DNA of 64,000 bases from Phycisphaerales bacterium (GTDB taxonomy: Bacteria; Planctomycetota; Phycisphaerae; UBA1845). Below the pieces are notes generated by a model, which worked only from the letters and a program-made list of their open reading frames with translations, did no database searches and had not been told where the DNA came from. Of the stretch, positions 1 to 7,818 are shown one piece after another. The stretch lies in the NCBI GenBank assembly GCA_020353195.1, contig CP070691.1, positions 3,375,052 through 3,439,051 of the forward strand. The letters are read 5' to 3'. A program made the position numbers and the translations under genes. Position 1 is the stretch's first letter, and every line of letters begins with the position of its first letter.

Positions 1-77
1 GTGGGTCCCGCGGCCTTCAAAGCCGTTGAGGGGTCGTTTGCGCGGCCCATGGTGGGTTCGATTCCCATCCACTCCCG
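1..77 (+). tRNA. selC: tRNA-Sec (anticodon UCA), 5' part cut off by window edge
   Basis: The window begins inside a selenocysteine tRNA. Anticodon TCA (17-19) lies in a seven-base loop (15-21) closed by a five-pair stem (10-14 with 22-26). A long GC-rich variable arm follows (about 27-50). The T-arm has stem 52-56/64-68 and loop TTCGATT (57-63). The 3' acceptor strand is CCACTCCC (69-76), eight bases as in bacterial tRNA-Sec, with discriminator G77. CCA is not encoded. The acceptor 5' strand and most of the D-arm lie outside the window. tRNA-Sec decodes UGA as selenocysteine together with SelA, SelB and SelD, none of which is in this window. Confidence 0.9.
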
Positions 78-96
78 TTCGCCGCAGGCAAACAGA

Positions 97-113
97 GTCC
101 GCCGAAGGCGGAC
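97..113. repeat. short perfect hairpin after tRNA-Sec
   Basis: GTCCGCC-GAA-GGCGGAC is a seven-pair stem with a GAA loop, 20 bases after the tRNA-Sec end. It has no T-run, so it may be a processing or termination signal or a small dispersed palindrome. Almost the same 17-mer, with A/T instead of G/C at its ends, lies inside the methylase gene at 59439-59455, which favours a dispersed repeat. Confidence 0.5.
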
Positions 114-289
114 AGTCTACTCTCAACTTCTCAGTGTGCCTTGAAGTCGCCCACTGTCGATTGGCCTTGTGACGGCGGCGAGCTTCGCTGACCCCGTTTG
201 GGTTTGCCTATGGGCCGCCACCGAACCATCCGATGGGTCACGAGGCGGTAAGGGTCGGTCGGTCGCGGGCTTCGTGTGAGGACTGATGG

Positions 290-982
290 ATGTCAACGAA
301 CATGCCTCAGGCAGCGGCCGAGTCACACGAACCCAGCCGTATTGCCCGCGTCGGTGGCGTCGTCTTGCTCACAGCAATCACATTTCACTGGATTCCCAGC
401 TACTGGGCGTTCCACACCCGGTTCGTTTTCTCCGGGGCGGGTCATCCTTGGGATTACTATCTCTCCATGGTGTTTCTGGGCGCGCTCCTGACTGTGGTGG
501 CACCGAGGAGTTGTGGCTTGGCGTTGGGCCAGATGTGTCAGCGGTGGCGGACCACAGGCGTATTCGCGGCCATCCTCATTGTGCCGTCAATCATCACCAT
601 GTCCTTCTTGCAGGTGCCGTTCTATGGTGCCAGTCCGGCGGTCTTTGTCTGCGTCCCGCTTTATGAAGAGTTGCTGTTCCGTGGCTTCCTCTTTGCCGTC
701 GTTGCCGAGGCCTGTCCACGCAGTTGGTCGGTGCGGGGCGTGACCGTCTCGACAGCCGCTTTGGTAACGGGTTTTGCCTTTGGGCTGTGGCACCTTGGAG
801 GTCTTCGGCTGCCGGAACAAGGATTCTACTGGTTTCAGGTGACATATACTGTTATTGCCGGCGTGCTTTTCGCCATGTTGAGGGAACGAACCGGAAGTAT
901 CTGGCCCTGTTGGCTAATCCACGCTTTCGTCGACACTTGGGCGGTCAACGTGCCTGCGGTTTGGGGTTCGGGGGGAGCATAG
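290..982 (+). CDS. CPBP-family intramembrane metalloprotease
   Basis: A 230-residue multi-pass membrane protein with the three conserved CPBP (CAAX protease and bacteriocin-processing, Abi) motifs: EELLFR with Glu126-Glu127 and Arg130, a second motif with a His near 168 (FGLWHLGG), and a third His near 211 (WLIHAFVD). These residues form the predicted metal-binding catalytic site in the membrane. The start at 290 is chosen because GAGGA (278-282) stands seven bases upstream. Bacterial members are linked to prenyl-protein processing, bacteriocin self-immunity or regulated proteolysis; the substrate here is unknown. It is the first gene after tRNA-Sec and is followed by a degenerate GTGTCAGG-type element. 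A second, unrelated CPBP gene lies at 47642-48436. Confidence 0.85.
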   Translation: MSTNMPQAAAESHEPSRIARVGGVVLLTAITFHWIPSYWAFHTRFVFSGAGHPWDYYLSMVFLGALLTVVAPRSCGLALGQMCQRWRTTGVFAAILIVPSIITMSFLQVPFYGASPAVFVCVPLYEELLFRGFLFAVVAEACPRSWSVRGVTVSTAALVTGFAFGLWHLGGLRLPEQGFYWFQVTYTVIAGVLFAMLRERTGSIWPCWLIHAFVDTWAVNVPAVWGSGGA

Positions 983-1003
983 GGGGGGTGGAGCGAGTGA
1001 CGG

Positions 1004-1059
1004 CGAGAAAGGGTCGCCAGGATCATTCTGCCCGAGTCTTGCGTACAGCGCCCTCGCCG
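1004..1059. repeat. degenerate left part of a GTGTCAGG palindromic element (E0)
   Basis: The stretch GAGAAAGGGTCGCCAGGATC followed by a CCCGAGTCTTGCG box matches the left arm and inner box of the other elements, most closely E2 at 3794. It starts about 20 bases after the CPBP stop codon. It ends exactly where the duplicated lipoprotein unit (1060-1908) begins, so the right part of the element is missing. Confidence 0.5.
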
Positions 1060-1908
1060 GTCATGTTGCCAGGGGCGTGCACGATAACTACATCAGGAGG
1101 AATCCACGCATCGTGGAGGTTGCCTGTCGCCCGATTGAGCGGTTCTGTTTTGCTCGTTGAGGCAGTATCGGTGCTCACAAAAACCACAAGAATCCTCCTT
1201 ATGTGTGGGTCCGTGGGTCTCTTTCTTCTTGGCGGCTGCAAACGGCAGAAACCTGCGGACGATGGCAGCAACAGCGATGTCAATAAGATGGCTAGCGGAT
1301 TCCAGCTTGTGGATGGTGTGAGCGTGACCAACCTGGACGGGATTTCTGAAGGATACTCAGTCGCACAGACGGACGCAGGTTATTTCCATTTCGTTGCGAA
1401 CGTCTCGGCGGAGCGTTTTCAGACGGTGCTGATGACCCTGGCAGCACTGGTGAATGAACCTGGTCATCTCATCATCGAGAAGGGCACCCATCGTGACGAT
1501 GAGGAACGTCTGCGCAAGACCGAGGCTGATCCATTCCACTGTGACGTCTTTTACCTGGACAACATTTCCTTTGTGCGTTTTCGGAGCATATTCGACCGTT
1601 ACTCTCGATTCTTCATTCACTGCGGTGGAACGAACTTTGGCTTCGGATCAGGAGAGGGCACTGACGAGGTATTCGTTGACAGGTATAAGATTGTCGTCAT
1701 CTATGCCGATGATCCGCAGAAATACATCGAGGCTCTGGAGACACTCCGCATTCCGAAGCGGTCGGAACTCAAGACGGTGTGGTCCAATTTCACCGAAGCG
1801 ACTCCTGGATCTACAAGCGTGATCACCGTTGAGGGCAAGACCATCCATGAGGTCGTTGAGGAGTTGAAGAAAGAGGGACTCTACTTCGCAGAGCGGCGTG
1901 AACAATGA
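1060..1908 (+). repeat. duplicated lipoprotein unit, copy 1
   Basis: An 849-bp segment that recurs at 5971-6819 with a constant offset of 4911 bases and no insertions or deletions. It includes about 110 bases of upstream sequence plus the complete lipoprotein gene. Both copies have a truncated palindromic element immediately on their left. Confidence 0.85.
1171..1908 (+). CDS. hypothetical lipoprotein, paralogue 1
   Basis: A 245-residue protein with a lipoprotein signal peptide (lipobox LLGGC, lipidated Cys23), so it should be anchored to a membrane facing the periplasm. GTG at 1171 is preferred because GAGG stands eight bases upstream and the signal peptide begins there; an ATG at 1201 would remove half of it. 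The frame is open further upstream, but that part diverges non-synonymously between the two copies and looks non-coding. The mature part is acidic and soluble with no recognised domain. It is about 91% identical to the paralogue at 6082-6819, with differences concentrated in the signal peptide and first 75 residues. Confidence 0.75.
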   Translation: MLTKTTRILLMCGSVGLFLLGGCKRQKPADDGSNSDVNKMASGFQLVDGVSVTNLDGISEGYSVAQTDAGYFHFVANVSAERFQTVLMTLAALVNEPGHLIIEKGTHRDDEERLRKTEADPFHCDVFYLDNISFVRFRSIFDRYSRFFIHCGGTNFGFGSGEGTDEVFVDRYKIVVIYADDPQKYIEALETLRIPKRSELKTVWSNFTEATPGSTSVITVEGKTIHEVVEELKKEGLYFAERREQ

Positions 1909-2076
1909 GGCAGAGAATCTCCTGTTTTCACAGGAAGAACCGTGACTTTTTATCGACAGATGTAGGGACTAGGTGGTTTTTCAGACACGGCTGGAGGCGA
2001 CAAGGGGATTGCTGGGGAGGGTGGGATAACCTGTGCCCGACCCGTCGTGGGACACGTAACGAGGCGAAGTAACCCG

Positions 2077-2523
2077 ATGTGCGTGCTAAGAGCATACGGC
2101 GAGCGATTCGACGTTGACGAATTCATGAGGGACTCGAAGTTGTCCCCGTATCAAATCTATCACAAAGGGGAGCGTAGGTTTCCAAACAGCTCTCGAAACA
2201 AGACCTGCTTTGAGGTTTCGGGCTTGCAGATCGATGTCAGCAAACGGGAATGGGATGACCTTCCTGGGCAGATCGAGGATGCCATCGACTTCCTCCACAG
2301 ATTCCACGACGAGCTTCAGCGATTGGTCAGCTTCGCAGGCGTCGAGGACGTGGGTCTGGATTTCCCACATGACCTACGAATCGGGCGTCCTGGTGTGGCA
2401 GTGCAGTGCGATTATCTGCCGTCGTCTTTGCTGCGAGAAGCGGGCAACCTTGGTATTGGAATTGAAGTGTCTCTCTATCCTGCGGGAGGCGAGACCGACG
2501 AACTGGGAGACCACGAGTCCTGA
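2077..2523 (+). CDS. hypothetical protein, possibly DUF4279-like
   Basis: A 148-residue soluble protein without a signal peptide. ATG 2077 is chosen over the upstream in-frame GTG because GAGGCG stands ten bases before it. The N-terminus (CVLRAYGERFDVDEF, then a Gly-Glu-Arg stretch) recalls DUF4279 proteins, which open with a strand and an 'xxYGxxFDxDxF' pattern and occur near immunity proteins. That resemblance is weak and from memory. A palindromic element (E1) follows 60-70 bases after the stop. Nothing in the neighbourhood indicates its role. Confidence 0.6.
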   Translation: MCVLRAYGERFDVDEFMRDSKLSPYQIYHKGERRFPNSSRNKTCFEVSGLQIDVSKREWDDLPGQIEDAIDFLHRFHDELQRLVSFAGVEDVGLDFPHDLRIGRPGVAVQCDYLPSSLLREAGNLGIGIEVSLYPAGGETDELGDHES

Positions 2524-2585
2524 GGAAGAGACGAGCGAAGGGCGTTGTAGACCGACTGGCGGGCAAAGGGTCCTTCGTTTTCGGG

Positions 2586-2752
2586 AGGAAAAAGGTGTCA
2601 GGATTCTTTTTCAGGCGTTTCGCGTGGGGGGCGGCTTTCTGGCGACGCAACCGGCGGCGACTCTCTATCGCCTCGCGGGTGGTCTGACATGTCGGTGGCC
2701 AGCGCGAGGCCACTGGCAACACGCGTAAAAGAATCCTGACACCTTTTTTCGG
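2586..2752. repeat. palindromic GTGTCAGG element E1, complete
   Basis: Terminal inverted repeats AAAAAGGTGTCAGGATTC (from 2589) and GAATCCTGACACCTTTTT (to 2749) enclose about 115 bases that can fold further. E1 lies between two convergent genes, so transcripts from either side would end in a long stem followed by a U-run: a plausible bidirectional terminator. A 25-bp motif just upstream (2540-2564) recurs beside E2 with two mismatches. Confidence 0.8.
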
Positions 2753-2947
2753 AGAGCCCTGAAAATGCTGAAAACCGCCGGGGCATCCGTTGAGACTCAA
2801 TCGACCGCAGAGGGACGTGGCGACGACTCAACGAAGCCGTAACTGCGCAAGCTCAAAGGGAAAGATCCCGTACAAAGAAGGGGGGAGTAGCGTTTTCTCC
2901 CACCCCACCGTAACCGAAGGCGGAAAACAACCGGGGCCTTCCATCTC

Positions 2948-3514
2948 TTACTCGTACCAGTTGTCAGGGGGGACTCTCCATGGAGGGTCGCAGGGGCGCG
3001 GTGCTGCGATTTCGATGGACATCAAGTGCTGCCGCAGTTGCGCCATGTCCGCATTATGCTGAAACTGGGCGAAGTCGCCGACAGTTTCCTCATACAATAC
3101 GCAATGGTCCTTCAATCGAATACCCAGTCGCTCCGAAGCGGCGTCTACTATGAGGTAACCCCCCTCCAGCTCCAGAAGTCGCTCCTGAGTTGCGATGAAT
3201 CCTAGCAGCTGTTGAAGTTGCTCCGCTGTCAGCTTCCCTTCCACGTAACTCTTGCCAATCGTGCCTTCCGATTCCACCCGGACGATCCGACCGTCCGACC
3301 AGACGCCTACAATTGGTCCACAGATCAACTCGGGAGAATAAGCCGGGTAGCGATGAAACATGACAAGTGGCACTTCGGGGTAACTCGGGTCCACTGCGAG
3401 TTTCCGGGCCTGCGATGCCGCCTTCTCTTTTGAGCAGAATGAAAGCAAGGCGCAACATGCGAAGCAGCAAAGCAGATACCGGCAGACCTCTTGCTTGGGT
3501 CTTCTTTTCGCCAT
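2948..3514 (-). CDS. hypothetical exported protein
   Basis: A 188-residue protein with a basic N-terminus (MAKRRPK) and a hydrophobic, Cys-rich segment (about residues 12-27) that serves as a signal peptide. The possible lipobox LSFC at 25-28 has Phe at the -1 position, which is atypical, so lipidation is uncertain. The rest is soluble with no recognisable family. It stands alone on the minus strand between E1 (downstream) and E2 (upstream). Confidence 0.6.
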   Translation of the reverse strand: MAKRRPKQEVCRYLLCCFACCALLSFCSKEKAASQARKLAVDPSYPEVPLVMFHRYPAYSPELICGPIVGVWSDGRIVRVESEGTIGKSYVEGKLTAEQLQQLLGFIATQERLLELEGGYLIVDAASERLGIRLKDHCVLYEETVGDFAQFQHNADMAQLRQHLMSIEIAAPRPCDPPWRVPPDNWYE

Positions 3515-3793
3515 GACATGAGCTCCAGGTGTAGCTTACTCGCGGCGCTTTCGGTTGTCCACGTCAGACCCACATGGTGTCGGCGGTTGGTCTCTTGGCA
3601 CCCGAAAGGAGCCTCAGCAGGAACAAACATTTTCGTGTTCGTAAAGAAAACGTGATCGTCCATCGACACAGCCTCGGTTTTGATGGTTTTGGGACACAGA
3701 ACTGGGGCTGGAATGGCATACCGTGCATTGCGAGAGTCAGCAGGCGGCATCATTGTGCAGGGGCGTTGCGGACCGACTGGCGGGCCATGCGAG

Positions 3794-3957
3794 GAAGAAG
3801 ATTGTGAGGGTCATTTCTCCCGAGTCTCGCGTTCAGGGGCGTCGCTAGTGACGCTGCCAGTGGTGGCTGTTTGCCGCCTCGCGGGTGGTCTGACATGTCG
3901 GTGGGTGGCGCGACAGCGCCAGCGATCGGCGTAAAAGAATCCTGACACCTTTTTCCG
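3794..3957. repeat. palindromic GTGTCAGG element E2, degenerate left arm
   Basis: The right arm (3933-3954, AAAAGAATCCTGACACCTTT) is intact. The left arm (GAAGAAGATTGTGAGG at about 3794) is eroded. The inner box CGCCTCGCGGGTGGTCTGAC is shared with E1. The element lies about 30 bases downstream of the stop codon of the minus-strand gene at 3987-4490. Confidence 0.75.
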
Positions 3958-3986
3958 GTGGCATCGACGAAACGACTGACCAGGGG

Positions 3987-4490
3987 TCATGGAGACGTGG
4001 AAGGGGCCGGACGAACTGCGTCGGTCTTGGTTTCGATTCCCTGAATCTCGACGCCGGGCTTGGGGAAACACAGCGCTCGGTCTTGCCCGTAGTCAGTCCC
4101 GGCCCAGGTCCCGTCGTCCGCCAGGGCTTCGCGTAGATCGTCAAAGACCAGAGGGAAGCGCGCCTGAAACTCCGGCTCGCTCAAGAACTCCGCCAAGACG
4201 TTGCCCACGGCGTCTTCGATGGTATAGCGATGCCCAGTGTATATCCTCACGCTGTGATCCCGTGCGCAAAGGCTCCCGAGCAGCAACGGCTTTTCAGTAG
4301 ATTCCTCCGCCGCGTGCTCTCCATGTAGAGTGAGCTTCGCAGCAGATTGGCCAGGCGCCTTCCCTGTGTGCTTGACCTTCGCGGGACGGTCATTGCCTTC
4401 ATCCACCTGCGCTAAGGGAGCGTCCTTCAATCCGCACGCACAGCCGCCCGCTATCAAGGCCGCAAACAACGCCAGTCCGACGCGCGTCAT
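3987..4490 (-). CDS. hypothetical lipoprotein
   Basis: A 167-residue lipoprotein: MTR, a hydrophobic core and lipobox LIAGGC with lipidated Cys17. ATG at 4490 is chosen because GGAGGT stands seven bases upstream; an ATG five codons earlier lacks this spacing. After the signal come a charged linker (residues 18-60) and a soluble domain ending in Pro/Ser. No family recognised. It lies on the minus strand between E2 (downstream) and the tandem elements E3 and E4 (upstream). Confidence 0.65.
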   Translation of the reverse strand: MTRVGLALFAALIAGGCACGLKDAPLAQVDEGNDRPAKVKHTGKAPGQSAAKLTLHGEHAAEESTEKPLLLGSLCARDHSVRIYTGHRYTIEDAVGNVLAEFLSEPEFQARFPLVFDDLREALADDGTWAGTDYGQDRALCFPKPGVEIQGIETKTDAVRPAPSTSP

Positions 4491-4631
4491 CGCCGATACC
4501 TCCAAAGCCCAAAGCTCGTATCCACTACATCACGATTATACCATGAAAATGTTCCTCGGGCGCAGGCACTGTCAGGGGGCCAGACTGCCTCAGAGTGGCG
4601 AGTAGGTGTCCGGATCATTCATCCGGGAGGT

Positions 4632-4794
4632 GAAGAAAGTGTCAGGATGGTTTTTCCGGGGTCCTGCGCGTGGGGGCCTCTCGCGCGATGCGGGCGGCCG
4701 TGACTGTCTGACGCCCCCTGGGTGGTCTGGCGCGTCGGTGAGCGGCGCGACAGCGCCGGCGGTTGGTGAAAAAGAATCCTGACACGTTTTTCGG
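4632..4794. repeat. palindromic GTGTCAGG element E3, first of a tandem pair
   Basis: The left arm GAAGAAAGTGTCAGGATGG begins near 4632 and the right arm AAAAAGAATCCTGACACG ends near 4791. The interior is nearly the same as E4, which starts 24 bases later. This pair sits between two divergently transcribed genes, so here the element cannot be acting only as a terminator at gene ends. Confidence 0.8.
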
Positions 4795-4817
4795 CCCAAA
4801 ACTATTTTTCCGGGACG

Positions 4818-4985
4818 CGAAGAAAGTGTCAGGATGATTCTCCTGGGGTCCTGCGCGTGGGGGCCTCTCGCGCGACGCGGGCGGCCGTGACTGTCAGCCG
4901 CCCCCTGGGGGGTCTGGCGCGTCGGTGAGCGGCGCGACAGCGCCGGCGGCCGGCGTGAAAGAATCCTGACACCTTTTTTCCGGGG
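4818..4985. repeat. palindromic GTGTCAGG element E4, second of a tandem pair
   Basis: The left arm GAAGAAAGTGTCAGGATG (4819 on) and right arm GAAAGAATCCTGACACCTTT (to 4979) flank an interior shared with E3, including CTGCGCGTGGGGGCCTCTCG and GGCGCGACAGCGCCGGCGG. E3 and E4 look like a recent tandem copy. E4 ends about 105 bases before the DUF1579 gene. Confidence 0.8.
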
Positions 4986-5091
4986 GCTGGCGGGCTTGCG
5001 GCACGGCGGTACAATGCCGCGCGCGGAAGTCACAAGTCAGATTCACAGATGCAGTACGCGAGGACCGGACAATCCAGCAGGAGGCAATCCA

Positions 5092-5709
5092 ATGAAAAAG
5101 TCACTTGTTGTCGTGATGGCCGCTGCGATCGGTGTGACGGCGTTCCTGAGTGGCAGGGCCGTCTCTGGTCAGCTCGAGGAGAAGCAGGAACCGAAGGAAC
5201 CGAAGAAGGCCAAGATGCCGGAGATTCCCACGCCGCCGACGCAGCTCAAGGCCCTCACCGCGTTCGTCGGCGACTGGCGAAGCACGTTCGAGCACCTGCC
5301 GGCCATGTTCGGCGAGCCCGGCACCGGGACCGGCGAGTTCCACTGCGAATGGGTCCTGGACAACTGGTTCGTGATGGGCAAGGGAAGCTCCACCGGCTCG
5401 TTCGGGACGCACAAGTCCATGTGGATGGTGACGTACGATCCCAAGATGCAGACGTATCGGTCGTTCGCTTTCGACAACTACGGAACGTGCAGCACCGCCA
5501 CGTTGACGCATGATCCCGAGACGAACACCTGGCTCCAGACCTCCGACGGTGTTGATTTCCAATCCGGCAAGCCGGCCGAGATTAAGAGCATGATGCGCTT
5601 TGTCGGCAAGGACAAGCTCGAGTGGGAGTGGCACCAGAAGGCCGAGGGCGAGACCGAGTTCACGCTGATGATGAAGGGCGTGGACACCCGCGTGCCCGCT
5701 ACACCATAG
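5092..5709 (+). CDS. DUF1579 family exported protein
   Basis: A 205-residue protein with a signal peptide (MKKSLVVVMAAAIGVTAFLSG), a short Lys/Glu/Pro linker and one DUF1579 domain. Typical DUF1579 features are visible: a start at the FVGDWR motif (about residue 63), the GEFHCEW and GTHKSMWM strands and a final strand near the C-terminus. The family forms a lipocalin-like beta-barrel of unknown function and is common in planctomycetes. ATG 5092 follows AGCAGGAGG with seven-base spacing. Element E5 begins two bases after the stop codon. Confidence 0.85.
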   Translation: MKKSLVVVMAAAIGVTAFLSGRAVSGQLEEKQEPKEPKKAKMPEIPTPPTQLKALTAFVGDWRSTFEHLPAMFGEPGTGTGEFHCEWVLDNWFVMGKGSSTGSFGTHKSMWMVTYDPKMQTYRSFAFDNYGTCSTATLTHDPETNTWLQTSDGVDFQSGKPAEIKSMMRFVGKDKLEWEWHQKAEGETEFTLMMKGVDTRVPATP

Positions 5710-5710
5710 T

Positions 5711-5935
5711 CCCGAAAAAAGGTGTCAGGTTTCTTTTTTCGGGGCCGGGATTGCGAGGCTCTCTCGCGGTGTGGCCGGCACAGGCTCGGGCGCGTCGCGG
5801 TCCGCATCCTCTGCGAACGCGACCGGCCGAATGACACGGCCCCTCGGCAGATGACAAACAGCCCCCGGCTGCGCTGCCCACTGCGGTCGAGGCATACGCC
5901 CACGTCAATCACCGCCGGCGGCGGTGGTGACAGGG
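5711..5935. repeat. palindromic GTGTCAGG element E5, right arm lost
   Basis: The left arm is itself a palindrome, CCCGAAAAAAGGTGTCAGG running into CTTTTTTCGGG (5711-5743). The interior resembles E8 (TGTGGCCGGCACA, GACACGGCC, CAGATGACAAAC). No right arm is present: sequence similarity ends close to 5971, where the duplicated lipoprotein unit starts. Confidence 0.75.
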
Positions 5936-5970
5936 CAGGCCTAAGACTTCTGTCACCCACGTTCTTGCAG

Positions 5971-6819
5971 GTCACGTTGCCAGGGGTGTGGACGACAGCT
6001 ACATCAGGAGGAATCCACGCATCGTTGAGGTGGCTTGTCTGGCGATTGAGCGGTTCTATCTTTCTCGTTGAGGCAGTATCGGTGCTCACAAAAACCAGAA
6101 AAACCCTCCTTATGTGTGGCTTCGTGGGTTTCTTGCTTCTTGGCGGCTGCAAACGGCAGAAACCTGCGGACGATGGTAGCAATGGAGATGCCAATACGAT
6201 GGCTATTGGATTCCGACTCGCAGATGGTGTCAGCGTGACCAACCTGGACGGGATTTCTGAAGGGTACTCAGTCAAACAGACGGACGCAGGTTCTTTCCAT
6301 TTCGTTGCGAACGTCTCGGCGGAGCGGTTTCAGACGGTGCTGATGACTCTGGCAGCACTGGTGAATGAACCTGGTTTTCTCATCATCGAGAAGGGTACGC
6401 ATCGTGACGATGAGGAACGTCTGCGCAAGACTGAGGCTGATCCATTCCACTGCGACGTGTTTTACCTGGACAACATTTCTTTTGTCCGGTTTCGGAGCAT
6501 ATTCGAACGTTACTCTCGATTCTTCATTCACTGCGGTGGGACCAACTTCGGTTTCGGATCAGGAGAGGGGACTGACGAGGTATTTGTTGACAGGTATAAG
6601 ATCGTCGTCATCTATGCCGATGATCCGCAGAAATACATCGAAGCTCTGGAGAAACTCCGCATTCCGAAGCGGTCAGAACTCAAGACGGTGTGGTCCAATT
6701 TCACCGAAGAAACCCCTGGATCTACAAGCGTGATCACCGTTGACGGGAAGACCATCCGTGAGGTCGTTGAGGAATTGAAGAAAGAGGGACTCTACTTCGC
6801 AGAGCGGCGTGAAGAATGA
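5971..6819 (+). repeat. duplicated lipoprotein unit, copy 2
   Basis: The partner of 1060-1908, same length with no indels. It is bordered on the left by truncated E5 and on the right by the left arm of E6, five bases after the stop codon. The unit may have moved or been copied together with these palindromic elements. Confidence 0.85.
6082..6819 (+). CDS. hypothetical lipoprotein, paralogue 2
   Basis: A 245-residue lipoprotein with lipobox LLGGC (Cys23) and a GTG start at 6082 preceded by GAGG, as in paralogue 1. About 21 residues differ from the copy at 1171-1908. The last 170 residues are almost invariant, so the mature domain seems to be under constraint in both. No domain recognised. It is flanked by elements E5 and E6 and has no operon partner. 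Confidence 0.75.
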   Translation: MLTKTRKTLLMCGFVGFLLLGGCKRQKPADDGSNGDANTMAIGFRLADGVSVTNLDGISEGYSVKQTDAGSFHFVANVSAERFQTVLMTLAALVNEPGFLIIEKGTHRDDEERLRKTEADPFHCDVFYLDNISFVRFRSIFERYSRFFIHCGGTNFGFGSGEGTDEVFVDRYKIVVIYADDPQKYIEALEKLRIPKRSELKTVWSNFTEETPGSTSVITVDGKTIREVVEELKKEGLYFAERREE

Positions 6820-6823
6820 GGCG

Positions 6824-6893
6824 AGAAAAAAGGTGTCAGGTACCTTTCCCAGGGGCCTACCGTGGGGCGCTGTCTCGCGACGGGTCGGGCGTG
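6824..6893. repeat. palindromic GTGTCAGG element E6, left part
   Basis: The left arm GAGAAAAAAGGTGTCAGGTA starts five bases after the lipoprotein stop. The following inner sequence (GGGGCCTACCGTGGGGCG...TCTCGCGACGGG) matches the interior of E3/E4. No right arm can be found before the next gene at 7016. Confidence 0.65.
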
Positions 6894-7015
6894 ATCTGCC
6901 TTGCCGCGCGCCTGGATTGCCGGCGCAAGGGCGGTGCATGCCTCGATGGAGAGGACTCCCAAGCCGCCAGGGAGCGGGTATAAACTTGGCCCCTGGTCCT
7001 TGGAGGTGCACGGGT

Positions 7016-7588
7016 ATGCGCCGGATCGGCATTCCACGCAGGCTCAGCGACCCGACGATGCTCGTGGGCATGCTGTGGGCATGGGTGATCGGCATTGTTG
7101 CCCTCTGCATTGTGGCCGACAGTACGCCAGGCATGCCTCCCAAACACGATTACCTGGACGAACCACCAACCATGCCCCTGGGGCAGGCGCTGTTCGGATC
7201 TTCTGCTTGCTGGGCGCTGTCTGTCGCTCCCTTCACGATTGGTGCAGGCATATACGGGTATATCAAGCTCGCCCGCCTCCGGCGCGCGGCGCGCTTGAAG
7301 TCCGAGCCGCGGCGCTGTCGGAGCTGTGGATACCTTCTGATCGGAATACCTCTTGATCGTTGCCCGGAATGTGCTACGCCACCGGACGCCGACGCGGAAC
7401 GTCAGGCCGCGCTTGCCGACGAGTCGCGCAGAGAATGGGCACGCATTGCCCTGGCGTCTGTGTGTGTTATCGCGCCCCTCTGTCTGTCGGTCCAAATTCG
7501 ACCTCCCGGGTCCTTTACTGCTCCTGTTGTTGCCGCATCCATCGTTTGGTGGTCCGTTCATCGACTTGCCCGCCGTTGCGTTCCGTGA
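7016..7588 (+). CDS. zinc-ribbon membrane protein
   Basis: A 190-residue protein with two predicted N-terminal membrane helices (about 14-32 and 60-85), a cytoplasmic zinc ribbon (CRSCGY, then CPEC about 14 residues on; about residues 103-121) and one or two C-terminal helices. ATG 7016 follows GGAGGT with eight-base spacing. Small membrane proteins with this ribbon are numerous in planctomycetes and of unknown function. The protein at 7819-8121 carries the same ribbon with the order of parts preserved. It is bracketed by elements E6 and E7. Confidence 0.7.
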   Translation: MRRIGIPRRLSDPTMLVGMLWAWVIGIVALCIVADSTPGMPPKHDYLDEPPTMPLGQALFGSSACWALSVAPFTIGAGIYGYIKLARLRRAARLKSEPRRCRSCGYLLIGIPLDRCPECATPPDADAERQAALADESRREWARIALASVCVIAPLCLSVQIRPPGSFTAPVVAASIVWWSVHRLARRCVP

Positions 7589-7661
7589 CGCCAGCTTGCC
7601 CCGCTGTTCGACAATATCGTGATGTCACGTTATGGCACTTGCTCAAGCGTTTGTGTCGTCT

Positions 7662-7794
7662 AGAAGAGTGTGGCACTGGTTTTTGCTGGGGGCGGCCCCG
7701 TCGCGGTGCGGCCGGCTGCGGTCGCTGCATGCCCACCCGTTCAATCACCTCCGCTGGCGATGCCCATAAAAGAATCCTGACACCTTTTTTCTGT
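7662..7794. repeat. palindromic GTGTCAGG element E7, degenerate left arm
   Basis: The right arm (7767-7790, TAAAAGAATCCTGACACC plus six T) is intact. The left arm AGAAGAGTGTGGCACTGG (about 7662) is eroded. It sits between the 3' ends of two convergent genes. Confidence 0.7.
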
Positions 7795-7818
7795 CCAGTG
7801 TGATGATCACCTTACGGA

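Noticed and set aside
724-1170. Upstream extension of lipoprotein paralogue 1
   Set aside because: It would overlap the CPBP gene, and the corresponding segment of paralogue 2 differs by non-synonymous changes. A GTG with a good ribosome binding site lies at 1171.
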